Shown: one piece after another, positions 46,061 to 57,229 of the stretch | Layout: every line of letters starts with the position of its first letter | How positions within the stretch are numbered: position 1 is the first letter of the stretch | NCBI GenBank assembly: GCA_011800155.1 | Contig: CM022375.1 | Location: forward strand, 1,116,001-1,180,000 | Direction: 5' to 3' | DNA from: Flammulina velutipes | Taxonomy: Eukaryota; Basidiomycota; Agaricomycetes; Agaricales; Physalacriaceae | Length of the DNA stretch: 64,000 bases | Made by a program: the position numbers and the translations under genes | The notes under the pieces: model-generated | Databases searched by the model: none | What the model was told of the DNA's origin: nothing | The model's input: only the letters and a program-made list of their open reading frames with translations

Positions 46061-47204
46061 CGAAGGTTGAATCATGGAAGCTATTTTTTCAGCTCTGTCA
46101 TCTCCAGCCAACACCAGGGGTCGCTTCAATGGTTGTTCTCTTTTGCTAGTTCTAGCTAGAGAATGGTACACTATAACATCGGCTTGATCTGTTGCTTTTG
46201 CGGGAATAAAGGTACGCAATGATGTATTTCGAGTGAACTGAGAGACTGAAGTTTCTCATATATAGGCTCTCGCTACGTGGACAACATGGCCCGTTCAAGA
46301 TATTCGGGGTAATCTTCGATTTTGTCAATGGGGTGATCGGCTCTACCGACGTGACGATGTCGCAGTGGCTCATCCAGTTCGCAGATCATCTTCATCTTCT
46401 ACAACGACGGGACTCGGATTACGCATTCTATCTGAATAAGTACTAGCTTCTCCATGCTTCCGGATTAATGGCACCACCATCTCAGGCATTTGTCCGTCAC
46501 ATTGCTATTCTCTTCTAGGTTTGCTGTTATTGCTTACATGGATCAGAACCGAGCTTCTCAATGACTTTACTGGCTAGAGAAGGAATCCTTTTGCTCATTT
46601 CTCGGGAGCCTGACGTGTCGAGTCGTGAAATGGAAGCCTGGCCATGATGAGAAGATAACATATTGAATGACCCGCAGATCGCGGCGTCCGGGCATGTCAT
46701 ATCACTCGTCGTGGGTTCGGTACGTTCGTATCATGTATGGGCACCCGTCTCGCGCTGACGAAGACACAGGTAATGACATTGGTGTACTATCTCTGCCCTC
46801 GGAATATATTTACTGTATGTAACGTTTCCGTTGGAGCCAGAGACTGTCCCCAAGCAACACAAGACATAGCTTCCGGTATGCTTACCATTGCTGAATGTTG
46901 GCTGCGTCTTTCATGATCTTAACCAGTGCCGGAAATTCAATTAGTGGCAGGTAATCACATAGCCATGAACGAGAAGGTGATCGTTCAAACGTTCAGGATG
47001 AAGGGTATGACATCTCTACACACCTTCTTCTAGGCACTCCAATGCAAAACATGGCTTCTCCAATTAACAGGCATTAATCTTCTGGATTGCCGATGATCCA
47101 ATAGAATGGTGATGCAGTGATTCTTATTGACTTTCTTGCTGGGATGCTGATAGCTAAGGTGTTCTTAAGCACAATATCTCGTCTCAATATCCCGCAACCT
47201 CATC
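46061..47204 (+). other. Upstream region of gene D
   Basis: To about 46600 no feature is recognised. From about 46660 it matches the A-type upstream block (gcggcgtccgggcatg; gggttcggtacgttcgtatcat). It ends with gctaaggtgttcttaagcac at about 47155-47174, the D version of the promoter-proximal motif, about 35-50 nt before the ATG. Confidence 0.55.
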
Positions 47205-48488
47205 ATGTCTTCCAACCCGTATGGTCTAACGAACGCAGAGGTCGTGTACGAACTGGCGTCTACCCTCCATTCAAGCCTCCTCCAAATCTTAGGTTATGGA
47301 ATGTATACTACTGTCTACTTCGTTGCGCTTTATCTGACCTGTATGTCCCCATACTACTTGATCTGAGTTCATATTCTCACCTGCATGTTTAGTGTCTCAC
47401 GGAAACCATCCCCGAGTAGGCTCTGCGGTTCTTATTACGATCATGTGGATCCTCGTCACGATCCAGCTGAGCGTTGGATGGACCAATCTTGACAATATCT
47501 ACATCCAACGTGGAGCCACCCGGGACGAGCAATCCAAGGCGCTTCTCTCTCCTGGACACAGGGAATTCTTTTCACTGCAAGTAGCAAATGCAGCAGTGAC
47601 GCTCAGCAGCATTCTACTAGCTGACATGACAATGGCAAGTACACCCTAGCCCGATTTTTCCGTTCTCTCTTAATGGAATTCGTAGATTTGGCGATGCTGG
47701 GTGTTATACGGCGGACAGTGGCTCGTTGTGATAATTCCTGGGTCATCCCTTGCAGTGATTACAGGTACGTATCTATCTTTGAACAGAGTTTGTCTGCCGT
47801 ATGTACTGAGATGGGTCCATCTAGTCTGTTATATTTGGCGAACGATCCTTGTCTTCAGACCGATCCTCACTGGCGTGATGCCCAACCAACGCGCCAACTT
47901 GGAGCTTTCATACCTATCGGCAACTGTTCTTACGAACATTTTTTGCACCACTGCTATCATCTGTCGCATCACTCGAATCAGTGGCTGGAGAAAGTCACTG
48001 GAAACTTACCGCGGGCTGATGGAAATCCTCGTCGAATCTTCCATCTTGTACACCGCCATCTACATGATCAGGATCGGGCTACAAATCTATACCCAGTACT
48101 TTACGGAGGAGCTCGATGAGCGACTGCTTTATGCCCATGTGCTGGCACTGTCGATCACGGTATGCACTAAGCTATTGATTCGTACTTGCCTCATGAATTC
48201 GTTGTGTAGGGACTTGCGCCGACATTGATACTCGCTCGTGTGGCGGCCGGCTATGCACGACCTGACGATTCATGGACGCGCACATCCCTCCCTCATATGG
48301 GATCAACCATGCGGTCTTTGGCGGAGAGCTTGCATTTTGCGCAGCCCGCTACTGGCACTGCTGTGGATAATGTGGATCTGGAGCGGAGCACTAGGTCGGA
48401 GGTCTCTGTTGGTGTGGATGATAGTCGTCGCGAGACTCTCAAGGGTACTACGCAGACGGAGCCCGACAAAACGTCCAAGGAGGTTTAG
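47205..48488 (+). CDS. Membrane family copy D: intact seven-helix protein with a GC-AG intron
   Basis: Exons 47205-47340, 47393-47634, 47686-47764, 47825-48159 and 48210-48488 sum to 1071 nt, 356 residues. Intron 2 has donor GCAAGT (47635-47640) where every other copy has GTAA or GTAT. GC-AG introns are a known minor class and the rest of the donor is consensus. Motifs: LLADMTM, IWRCWVLYGGQW, NLELSYLSATVLTNIFCTTA, ILVESSILYTAIYMIRIGL, GLAPTLILARVAAG, and tail TSLPHMGSTMRSLAESLHF. A-type upstream region. Function unknown; predicted seven helices with a cytoplasmic tail. Confidence 0.87.
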
Positions 48489-49265
48489 GCCGTCAGCGTC
48501 CACGGTTTTTCTTATATGTTTATTCTTTCTCTTCCTATTATGTATCTGGTTGCTCGAAGCATCTGCCGAGTATCTGGGCCATACCTGTATAAGATCCTCC
48601 ACATATATTTAGATATATTGCTTCTACTGGTTATCAACTGTTTTTGCGCATGGACTGAAATGCTAGAAAGAGCTACATACGTCGCCACCAGTAGTAGCTG
48701 ATGCCTTGCTCGAACGCCCAATTGAACAAAGGCTAGCGTCTCCGACTTCCATCCGCACCATGCTTATGTGAATCCTCGTATTTCGATAGCGAGTGGTAAA
48801 AATAGGTCAGAAGTAGAGTACTGTAGTAAAAAATAACAACAACAAAACAAGTATGGTACGGTGCATCGCAGAAAAAGACGAGACGAAGTGAAAGGTCAAC
48901 GACGATGTGAGCCCCTACGGACAAGACGAATTCCAAGATTGTCTATCTCTGAACGACGCGGGCGTGCTGCGACCATCATGCAGCCCGCCCCGGCTTCCGC
49001 GTCCACGCCATCGTCATCATCACTTCATCAAGTAGGCTACTCACGTCTCCACAGGTCCTTCTCCATCAGCTCAGAGACCCCTTCCGTGCCCTCTACCGAC
49101 ACCCTCTCCATCCCCTGCAGTTATATTGTTTGACCGGCACCTCGTCCAAACCACGTCCAATAACAGGAGGACGTCTACTGCGACGAGGAAGGGGACGGGA
49201 GGGAATGTTGACTGCTGGAGAACGAGAGCAAGACGAATGACAAGCTACGTGGGCACGGGAAATCG
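48489..49265. repeat. Duplicated 3' flank of genes D and E
   Basis: About 48850-49260 is collinear with 56645-57200. Shared: gtatggtacggtgcatcgcag, attgtctatctctgaacgac, ccaccatcgtcatcatcact-like words, cgcacctc-tccaaa, ggacgtctactg. It joins the membrane gene to the family 3 block that follows and shows the unit of duplication is larger than one gene. Confidence 0.65.
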
Positions 49266-50795
49266 CGTCTAATGCGAAACGAGGTTCATTCTCATCGCAA
49301 TCCAGGTTATGGATGTGGGCTCAACCACCATACTGTGGGCCAATTGTCGCCCTCGGATTCCCCCGTGCGCAGAAGTAGACGGATCCTTTGGCTCATTGGG
49401 CGCGACGTGCATAACAGGGACGACGACGCTGAAGCTGGCTGGCGATCAACTGACTGGGCAAGATCTGGGGCTTCCTGTCGAGGGGCATCGACGGACAATG
49501 TCAATCTAGTAGAGCATTCCTTATAGAAACCGTTAATGAACATTCAAGAGAGAGAAATGTAGACATACCGGACTGCGTCAAACATCTACGAGAAACCCGA
49601 CACCCAACGTACACGCCCACCCGAACTCGACATCAAAGCGAGGGGAATCGATCTAACTGACGGTTTGCCGTCGACATATGGCTGGGAGCGATAGCAGATT
49701 CTCCAGCGCCCGGAAATGCATTCGACCTGCTTGCTATTTCACATCAGCTCAGTGACTGCACGCGCTGTCTGACTTTCTCCTTGGGATTGGAGCAGCAGAT
49801 GGACAAGTCTGAGCTCCCATCGGTACGTGCGGTATCCTCGTTCTTCGAGGCTGGAAGGAATCTATGGTGTGTGGTATCGCGTAACGAGGACGATGGGTGT
49901 GTCCATAACTGGCAAACGAAGTATGGACGGTATGGTGAGGGAACCGGAATGACAAGGGGGAGGGACGCGTCCCGCGACGGCGATCGTCGTGACCATGGAA
50001 TCGACTCGACGATGGGCGGTCTTCCAAGATGTTCCCTACTGTACGACCACAGTCTGTTCGAGCTTATCTAGTATTTCGTTAGCGGTACAACACGGCGTGG
50101 CATAGAAGGAACGTACCTTGAAACGTACCTTGAATCCGTGTATGCAATTGTCTCTGGAGCCTTGGATCTCGTAGCTGCTGAGGGCAAATCCATGCGTCCA
50201 ATATACATTGTGGGCAGAACCCAAAAGTCTGCACGATGGTTAGCCTCTTTCCTACTCGTCCGAACATTGACCGCACCTGCACTAAAAGGAACGCAAACTA
50301 TCGCTGTTGGCTTTCCTGTCGCCCGATGTTCGGCTCCATTTCTTCTTTGGCATGGACGACCATGAAGACGGTCTTGTCTCCGCCGGTCCAATGCCTCAAA
50401 CAGCTGAGAGGAATCCGAGCTCCAGTCGATAATGGCATACGTGCTACTGGGCGCGAATGTGGGATTCACTGAATATCGTTAGCGTACTCCAGAGACATCA
50501 GAAGGTGTCGGTCCATTCAATCGTTCCGTAGCCTGGAAAGGTCGCGATACACGTCCAAGAGTGGTGCGTTTAGGTGTGGCATTTTCGTGTTCTTCTTCTG
50601 TCTGCCAAGTCAGCGCGCATAACGTTGCCGTACGGAGGAGAAATGAAGGCAGACATAGACGACTGCAAGCTCAGTAGATTGGGCAGCAGCGCCGAAGATG
50701 GCGGGAGGAAAGAGGGAGCAATCACGTGGCTTTGTAGGCCGCTGTTTGGCGGCAATGTGGCGTAATCCCTGTTGCTTTCTACCGTCATCATGCTG
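49266..50795 (-). pseudogene. Family 3 gene-like block, decayed
   Basis: Collinear with 57.2-58.9 kb. On the minus strand: CACGTG box (CACGTG 50723-50728), first exon around 50640-50700 reading ELAVVYVCLHFSSVRQRYAR, the QVRSMFGRVGKRLTIVQTFG exon, an ILDKLEQTVVVQ exon start ending early at about 50030, then RTRPSPLSFRFPHHTV and FQPRRTRIP at 49.8-50.0 kb and the RYVYISLS end. In-frame stops and shifts relative to the 57-58 kb copy. Confidence 0.55.
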
Positions 50796-52060
50796 CTGTT
50801 TCACCTAGCCAACCTGCAAAAGACAACCAATTTCTATATGGGAATTTTTAATTATGGATCAACTACCCTTCCACTGCAGATTTTCGAGTCCTTGGATGCT
50901 CACCAGATCCAGTTTCCCATCCATCCCGTTTTTACGCAGGTACGGATAACTATTTTTCAACTTGTTGAAGGACCTTATTGCCGTGGTAGGAGCTAGAGCT
51001 CAATTTGAAATGAAGAGATCGTCTCAACGTGCAACGCGACACTGGGAGTGATCCCCTCTCTCATCATGCTCGCAGTCGAAGAAGATTTCACGGCTCATTA
51101 TCATCCTGCACTCATCCCATTTACCCAGCGGCTTTGTTGACAGCTATGACATGTTCCCTGCTCGTTCCCCTGGCATTTCAGTCCCTCGGTTTGGACAAGA
51201 TCTTCCGACTTGGACTCACGACGAGACTCGACATCGACAATGTGACTATCATACAGTTTATGCGGTGGCTCACCTCTGAGCACAATGTCTCTGTCTACAC
51301 ATCCTCTCTGGTCGGCGTCTCTGATGTTGTGCATGCACTTGTCGAACAGCTAAGGCGCGCCGTGACGAATATCTGAATAGCTGCATTGATGACAGTGATG
51401 TTTGGACCAGGAATCATTACACATCTCTATCGCGAGAAGGTATCTCGTGTGAGGGACGCGGATCATAGATCCTGTTGGGCGAAGATACGATGAAAATCGA
51501 CCAGAGGCCGCGGTTTCTGGGCATGAATATTTCTTGGGGACACGTACTCGGTACGTTTGTATCATTGGTGGATATCTTCGCCACTGGCAAAGTTATAGGT
51601 AATACCGTTCGCATACCACTCATACGGTACAAATACCGATATCGTTCAAAAGATGATCTCCCTCGACGACTGTCCCGTCGGAGTGTCCAAAGATATCTAT
51701 GCAGAAAAAACCAGTATCCTTTAAGATCCCGGGCCAAAGGAACACGCGGAACGTAGCTGTAGACACCTTCGATGGATCCTTGAAACTGAATACATTCATG
51801 TTGAACAGTGTCTCTCATAAGCGCTCAACATCGGGTCAATTCAATTGGTGGGAAGATAAACAGCCAGGAACGAGAAGGTGATCGCTGAAGATGAAGAGCC
51901 TTACATTTCTGCGCAGTGCGCTCTGCCTTCTTCGAGGTGCTTCAATGCAAAATGTTGCTTCTCCAACACGTATCGTCCTTCCGGACCAATGATAATTCAA
52001 TATCATCCTAAGCAGGGAATGTGACATCGCTTCCCGTCGACGTGCTTCTTATTTGCATGC
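50796..52060 (+). other. Duplicated flanks, no intact gene
   Basis: 50840-51080 is homologous to 58910-59130. 51470-52060 resembles the upstream regions of A and D (ctgggcatgaat; ctcggtacgtttgtatcattgg; aggaacgagaaggtgatcgctgaagatgaa). It leads to the exon 1 relic next to it. No frame can be defended. Confidence 0.5.
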
Positions 52061-52180
52061 TGATACGTGAGGTGTTCTTAAGCGCGATCTTTCTCGTCAC
52101 AAGCTGGCGTCTACCGTCCATTCCAATATTCTCGAGATCATGGGTTATGGAATATATACAATTATCTTTGAATTTGATGG
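52061..52180 (+). pseudogene. Relic exon 1 of a membrane-family gene
   Basis: After the D-like promoter motif (gtgaggtgttcttaagcgc) the sequence reads LASTVHSNILEIMGYGIYT, corresponding to LASTLHSSLLQILGYGMYT of D. The start codon region is damaged and no later exons follow. The sequence passes straight into the R block of gene E. Confidence 0.7.
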
Positions 52181-52189
52181 GTGGAATTG

Positions 52190-52925
52190 AACGCCCACAG
52201 GCGTACATAGCCCCAAACAACGTTTTGCGTTTTACCATCACTCGCCGGACGATATGCATTGACTTCGCTTCGCTAACGGTTGATTGGCAAGAAACCCTAC
52301 CAACGCTAAGCTCAAGGACGAACATTGACCTGCCCTCTTCGCGCTCTCGGTCTTGGTGTCGTGAATCATGAATCCTACTTGGGGACGGACCGTTACAGGT
52401 GACGATGGAAGCGTGAAAATCACTCGAGGAATTCCAGGCAACTCGTCTCTCTCGCTGTGTCTGTGTCTAATCTTGACTGAGAGGAAACAGATTGCCGTAC
52501 GGCGGGATGAGTCCAGCGGGTTCAAGGTCATATCGTGGGCCAGAAGGATTAAGGTGAGCTACGCTGCACTGCAGGTTGAATCGCGGAACTGATCTTGACG
52601 ACAGAAGTCTCGAATCAACACTTGTCTACTCCAGTCCCATCGAGTTCGGAAGGCGCCTCAGGCAATCGCCAAAGATAGGACCATTGTCGATGTAGATCCC
52701 GAGGCACTAAGTGCCGCTAGCCCTATATCCTAGGTACGACCACGGAATGGAACGCGCACATCGATGACAACTTCATGAGTAACGAACGCACAACTACGGT
52801 CAACGCTCTGGAGACGTCTTCGACCATGTAGATCTCGGCAGACGCCGTCTTCAATTTGAAAGGATCAGCGAACTTGGTATTCAGTAGCCACCAGGTTTCT
52901 AGATGCGATGCAGATCAGGAAGAAC
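52190..52925 (+). repeat. R block before gene E, left part
   Basis: Collinear with 59130-59800: atatgcattgac, ggttgattg, gacctgccctcttc, then gctctcggtcttgg, atcactcgagga, gaatcgcggaactgatcttg, ttcggaaggcgcctcaggca, ttc-agatgcgatgcagatcagga. It breaks off at agaacacc (52921-52928) where a foldback element intervenes and resumes at 54451. Confidence 0.75.
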
Positions 52926-52941
52926 ACCCAGAAAATTCATC

Positions 52942-54444
52942 TACCATGTCAAGACAAATCGAGGTGGCCACGTCCGTCTGGACGTCCGGACGTCCAGACG
53001 CGTCAGGACACTGGCACCTGCTCATCATTTAAATAGCATACATACTGGCATAGGCACCACAATCTCAAGGCAACGTTATATTTGCTATCTACTACTAGTA
53101 CTAAGATGCCGGCTGGACACCTCCCCGTCCGGACGTCCGGACGTCATACAATCAGGACGCGACGAGACAGAGGCAACTATATAAAATGAAGACGTCGGGA
53201 CACTGTCACGTCCAGATGTCCGGACGTACTGCGATAATGGATGTGTCAAGACAAGGCAAATCCTAGTGGTTGTCAAGACGTCCAGATGTCCAGACGCGTA
53301 CAAATGCGCGGGGAAGAAAACATGTCAAGACCACACGAACTACAGAGCGTCGAGACCCGTCAGGACGTCCAGACGCGTAAAAATGCCCAGGGCAGAGGAT
53401 GTGTCAAGACCACACGAACTACAACGCGTCAGACCACGGCAACCAACGGGGAAAGTTAGTACGCCACCTGGGATAAGAGGTTACATCTCGGTTTCCGCGC
53501 TACATGCGACGGACCCCGCGTTTTCGGTAGATGGAGTTCGAGCGGTGATTACTGACCAGTGGCACTGGCATCGAGTGATGGTGGTTCATAGACAAGAGTT
53601 AAATTATCACCTGACCAAAACAAATATTCATTTCAAGCCATTGAAATCGGTCTCTCCGAGATGACCGATCAAAGTCCTATTCACATATTGTAAACAGTAC
53701 TACACTCATTTCAAGGCGGATATGAGATTGACAAAGAAGTAAATTAGTTACAATTGTAGTAATGCTACATTGTCTTATGGTCATTGTCTGTCCGGTTTAC
53801 TCGGAGTGCCATCTTTGAGGCCCCTCAAAGGCAAAGCACTGCTATCACGTGATTTCTTTTCCCTTTCCCTTCAACCACAACCATCCCCGCCAGCACCTAC
53901 ATTCAGGTGGCGTCCCAATCGTCTATGCTGTCCGTCACTCTTCTGGAGACTAGGAACAGATACTCTTGTAACGGTTCACATATCAGAACAGAGCAAGGGT
54001 GTTTGGCCAGTCAGTGGCGCAGGCCATAAATACTTACTTGTGATCCATTCATGCACGGGCGTCCCGCTCTCTTCTGGACGTGTCTGGACGTTCTGACGTC
54101 GTGACGGGTCTTGACAGCAATTAGGATTGACCGTGTCTTGACGCGTCCTCATTGTAGCATGTCCGGACGTCTGGATGGGCGGGCGTCCAGACGTCGTCAT
54201 GCTGATGAGTGGCATATGTCTTGACATGTTTTTATTGCTGGATGTCCTGACGTCTAAACGTAGAGGTGTCCGGACGTCATCTTAGTTGTAATTTGTTCCC
54301 AGTAGATATCAAATATAGTGTTTCATTGAATGTCTATTGCTACGTCAATATTAAAGCTATCAAAACAATGGGTTGGTGTCCGGACACGTCAGGACGGGGC
54401 CCGTCTGGACGGACGTGGCCACCTCGATTTGTCCTGACATGGTA
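52942..54444. mobile_element. 1.5 kb foldback-type element rich in GACGTCC palindromes
   Basis: The ends are inverted copies of about 38 bases. Left: taccatgtcaagacaaatcg then aggtggccacgtccgtc. Right (54406-54444): its complement with one difference in the first 25. Many gtccggacgtcc-type palindromes fill the first 500 and last 380 bases; the middle (about 53480-54060) lacks them. It sits inside the R block, whose two halves match the uninterrupted copy at 59.2-60.2 kb. Short non-family sequence flanks each end, so the exact target duplication is uncertain (TA, or the caggaa-acacc repeated on both sides). No transposase ORF: non-autonomous. Confidence 0.8.
53270..53435 (+). repeat. Tandem duplication inside the foldback element
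   Basis: Two units, each with tcaagaccacacgaactac and a preceding gacgtccagacgcgtaaaaatgc-like or gatgtccagacgcgtacaaatgc-like segment. They lie at about 53275-53350 and 53360-53430. Confidence 0.7.
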
Positions 54445-54450
54445 CGTGCA

Positions 54451-54844
54451 AAGTCAGGAACACCGCTACAGGATACACGACGATCTTATGCCTTGTATTG
54501 ATTCTCCGAAAGTGCGTCAAACACATTCACGCACTGCCTCTGTCTCATTCGTTTTCACCTAATAGACGCTGCATGGGCATCTTCTTTGCTCAAAGTCACT
54601 TTTTCCGACGCAGTTCCGGCTCTGTGGCTTCCATCCATTGAGTTAATACCGCTGAGGTTCGTTGATCATTGGTCGATGGTATCTTTGCGCGCGTCTTTCG
54701 TCTGATAATCTAACAGGATTGCGCTACTGGAAGAGGACTGGAAATAGTACTGAAACACTACGTCTCCCAATCTGTCCCACATTGTAGCCTTCTTAAGTGC
54801 AAATCCTCTCGCTGTGATCTACGCACCTTACTACCAACGCTATC
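54451..54844 (+). repeat. R block before gene E, right part
   Basis: Continues the alignment with F's upstream region from 59785: aggaacaccgctacaggata, cgacgatcttatgccttgta, tcattcgttttcacc-aatag, cgctgaggttcgttgatcat, ggtatctttgcgcgcgtctt. It ends in the B/E/F-type promoter-proximal motif (ccttcttaagtgcaaatcct) and the ATG at 54845. Confidence 0.75.
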
Positions 54845-56091
54845 ATGTCCTCCTCGTCGGAATTCGGTTTTACAGACACAGAGATTGTGTATGAACTGGT
54901 GTCTGTCCTTCATGCGAACATCCTCGACATATTGGCCTATGGAATATACACGAGCATCTACTTTGTAGCGGTCTATCTCATCTGTATGTCTTCCCTTTTG
55001 ACCCAATTCCAAAGCCTTCAATGCATGTTTAGTGTCTCAGAAAACCGAGAGGCCCCGTATAGGCTCAGCCGTTCTCATCACCATCATGTGGATACTTGTC
55101 ACGATCCATGCGAGCCTCCGCTGGGCCAGAGTTGACAATATATACATTCAGCATGGAGAAAATCGGGAAGCACAACTCAAGTCGAGTTTATCTTCCCCGT
55201 TCGAGGATTTCTTTCTACAGTATGTCACAGATGTTGCAGTAACGTTTATCAGCCTTCTTCTGGCCGACATAACCATGGTAAATACATGCACGCTCTGATT
55301 CCTCTTCTTGCCTCATGGCATCCACAGATTTGGCGATGCTGGGCCCTGTACGGCCGGAGATGGCGCGTCATCGTAATTCCTGGACTATATCTCGTAATAG
55401 GATCAGGTGCGTAACAGAGTATGAAATCTATCCAGGGCTCTGAGATCCATCTAGTCTGTTATATTTGGCGATCCATCCTAATGTTTACATTTCGCGGAGC
55501 TCGGAAAACTGATCAAATTGCAAACCTGGAGCTCGCATTCCTATCTACACCTGTTCTTACGAACATATTTTGCACTACTGCCATTGTCTATCGCCCGATT
55601 AGGGTAAGCGGGTGGAGAAAGGCGGCAAAGACATACCACAGGATAGTCGAGATACTGATCGAGTCTTCCATCCTGTATACTGCCATCTACGTGATCAGGA
55701 TTGGACTGCAGATTCACACGCAGTACTTCACCAAAGAGCTCGATGAACGGGTACTTTTTGCACAAGCACTGGGATATTCGATTACGGTATACACTGCTAT
55801 TCACTTCTTGCGTGCATTGTGACTGATATCCTCGTGTAGGGACTCGCGCCAACGCTAATTATCGCTCGCGTGGCAGCAGGACTCGCAAGACCTGATGATT
55901 CTTGGACGCGCTCATCCCTACCTCATATGGGGTCGACAATGCGGTCTTTGGCGGAGAGCTTGCATTTTGCCCACCCAGCTACCGGCACTGGCACAGATAA
56001 TGTTGATCTTGAGCGGAGCATCAGGTCGGAGGTGTCTGTTGGCGATGATGAGGGAGACTCGGTGCCCAAGGAAACATCCAACGATGTTTAG
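54845..56091 (+). CDS. Membrane family copy E: intact, mosaic of two subfamilies
   Basis: Exons 54845-54983, 55033-55277, 55328-55406, 55455-55786 and 55840-56091 sum to 1047 nt, 348 residues, all GT-AG. Upstream region, exons 1-3 and most of exon 4 follow the B/F subfamily (ERPRIGSAVLITIMWILVTI; IVYRPIRVSGWRKAAKTYHR). The end of exon 4 (LFAQALGYSIT) and all of exon 5 (GLAPTLIIARVAAGLARPDD; PHMGSTMRSLAESLHF) follow the C/D subfamily. The switch lies at about 55740-55790. Seven hydrophobic segments as in the other copies. A gene-conversion or unequal-exchange product that kept its frame; function unknown. Confidence 0.88.
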
Positions 56092-56140
56092 GACGTTCGT
56101 GCTGGAGTCAGTACCCCGAATCAACCTCGGACTAACCCTT

Positions 56141-56547
56141 CACAACAGGGGTAGTGGGTTTCCTCGGCAGAGGAAATAGATGAGGAAATAGATTGAGGAA
56201 ATCCACTTTGCTCACCAGTTTATTCAGCAAGGGAAATGATATTTCCTCTCATGAGGAAATTGAGGAGGAAGTAAAACTTCCTCGAGGCTTTCCTCTACGG
56301 TTTCCCGAGCAGTTTCCTCAGCAGACTGATTTCCTCATCCATTTCCTCAGCGGGCCGGATCGGGCTGTCGAGGAAATCAATCTTTCTGCGCGAAAGAAAG
56401 TAATGAGGAAAAGGGATTTCCTCATCCATTTCCTTGTCAGAGAAAACCTCATTTCATCAGCCCATTTAATACCTGGGTAAGTCCATTTTCCTCAAGTAAT
56501 TTCCTCATCTATTTCCCCGGCTGAGGAAATATACCTCCCCTGTTGTG
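56141..56547. mobile_element. 407 bp miniature inverted-repeat element behind gene E
   Basis: The inverted ends start CACAACAGGGG (56141-56151) and its complement (to 56547), with similarity continuing about 60 bases inward (tttcctcrgc, aaatagatgaggaaat). Flanked by CTT on both sides (56138-56140 and 56548-56550). The interior is full of tttcctc/gaggaaa words in both directions. No transposase. It lies 50 bp after E's stop, probably in its 3' UTR. Confidence 0.88.
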
Positions 56548-56550
56548 CTT

Positions 56551-57229
56551 GGAGGTTGGTAACTTTCCCAAACAGCCAGTAAGCAATGGCTGGTGTCTGA
56601 CACACATGCCTATTTAAATTGATAAAAAGTAGAGTAAAAATACAAGAAAGAGAATATGGTATGGCGTATCGCAGAGAGAGGCGATGTGTAAAGGCTAATG
56701 TGGACAGAATGGATTCTAAGATTGTCTATCTCTGAACGACACTCGCGCGGCGCCTACGATGCAGCCCATCCCGACTACCATATCCACACCATCGTCATCA
56801 TCACTGTAGGTACCTACTATGGCTCACGTCTCCACATTCTCCATCAGCCCATAAATCTCCTTGGCTTGCACCGACACCCTCCCGCATATGTCGTTGTCGT
56901 ATGTGCGATTGGTGCGGTCGCAGGACCAATCACTGGCCCAGTAATTGGTGGATTTGCAGCACAGGCAAAGGGATGGAGGTGGCCTCAATATGAACTGATT
57001 TGGATATCGGGATTTGCCCTCGTTTCCCTATTCTTCCTCCATCCCCGCAGCTAGGCTGGTTGACCCGCACCTCATCCAAACTACGTCCAATGACAGGGGG
57101 ACGTCTACTGTGACGATGAGGGAGGTGTATAGGTGCCAGGATGTTAGGTCATGGAAATAGAGAATGAAACGGAATGACAAGCGATGCGGGAATGATATAA
57201 TAAGTGGAAAATCGCGTCCGATGCGAGAC
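56551..57229. repeat. Duplicated 3' flank of gene E
   Basis: Collinear with 48850-49265 behind gene D. A frame at about 56875-57053 (YVVVVCAIGAVAGPITGPVIGGFAAQ then GWRWPQYELIWISGFALVSL) looks like a piece of a major-facilitator transporter: GPxxGGF after helix 4, followed by the WRW turn. It has no flanking helices, so it is at most a captured fragment. Confidence 0.5.
56875..57053 (+). pseudogene. Fragment resembling a major-facilitator (MFS) drug transporter
   Basis: The reading frame contains GAVAGPITGPVIGGFAAQ followed by WRW and a hydrophobic helix (LIWISGFALVSLFFL). In fungal DHA1-type transporters a G-x-x-x-GP-x-x-GG-f/w pattern followed by WRW marks helices 5-6. Only this stretch is present, ending at a stop; the segment before it (from about 56700) has no such similarity. 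The equivalent place behind gene D lacks it. Read as a short captured fragment, not a gene. Confidence 0.5.
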
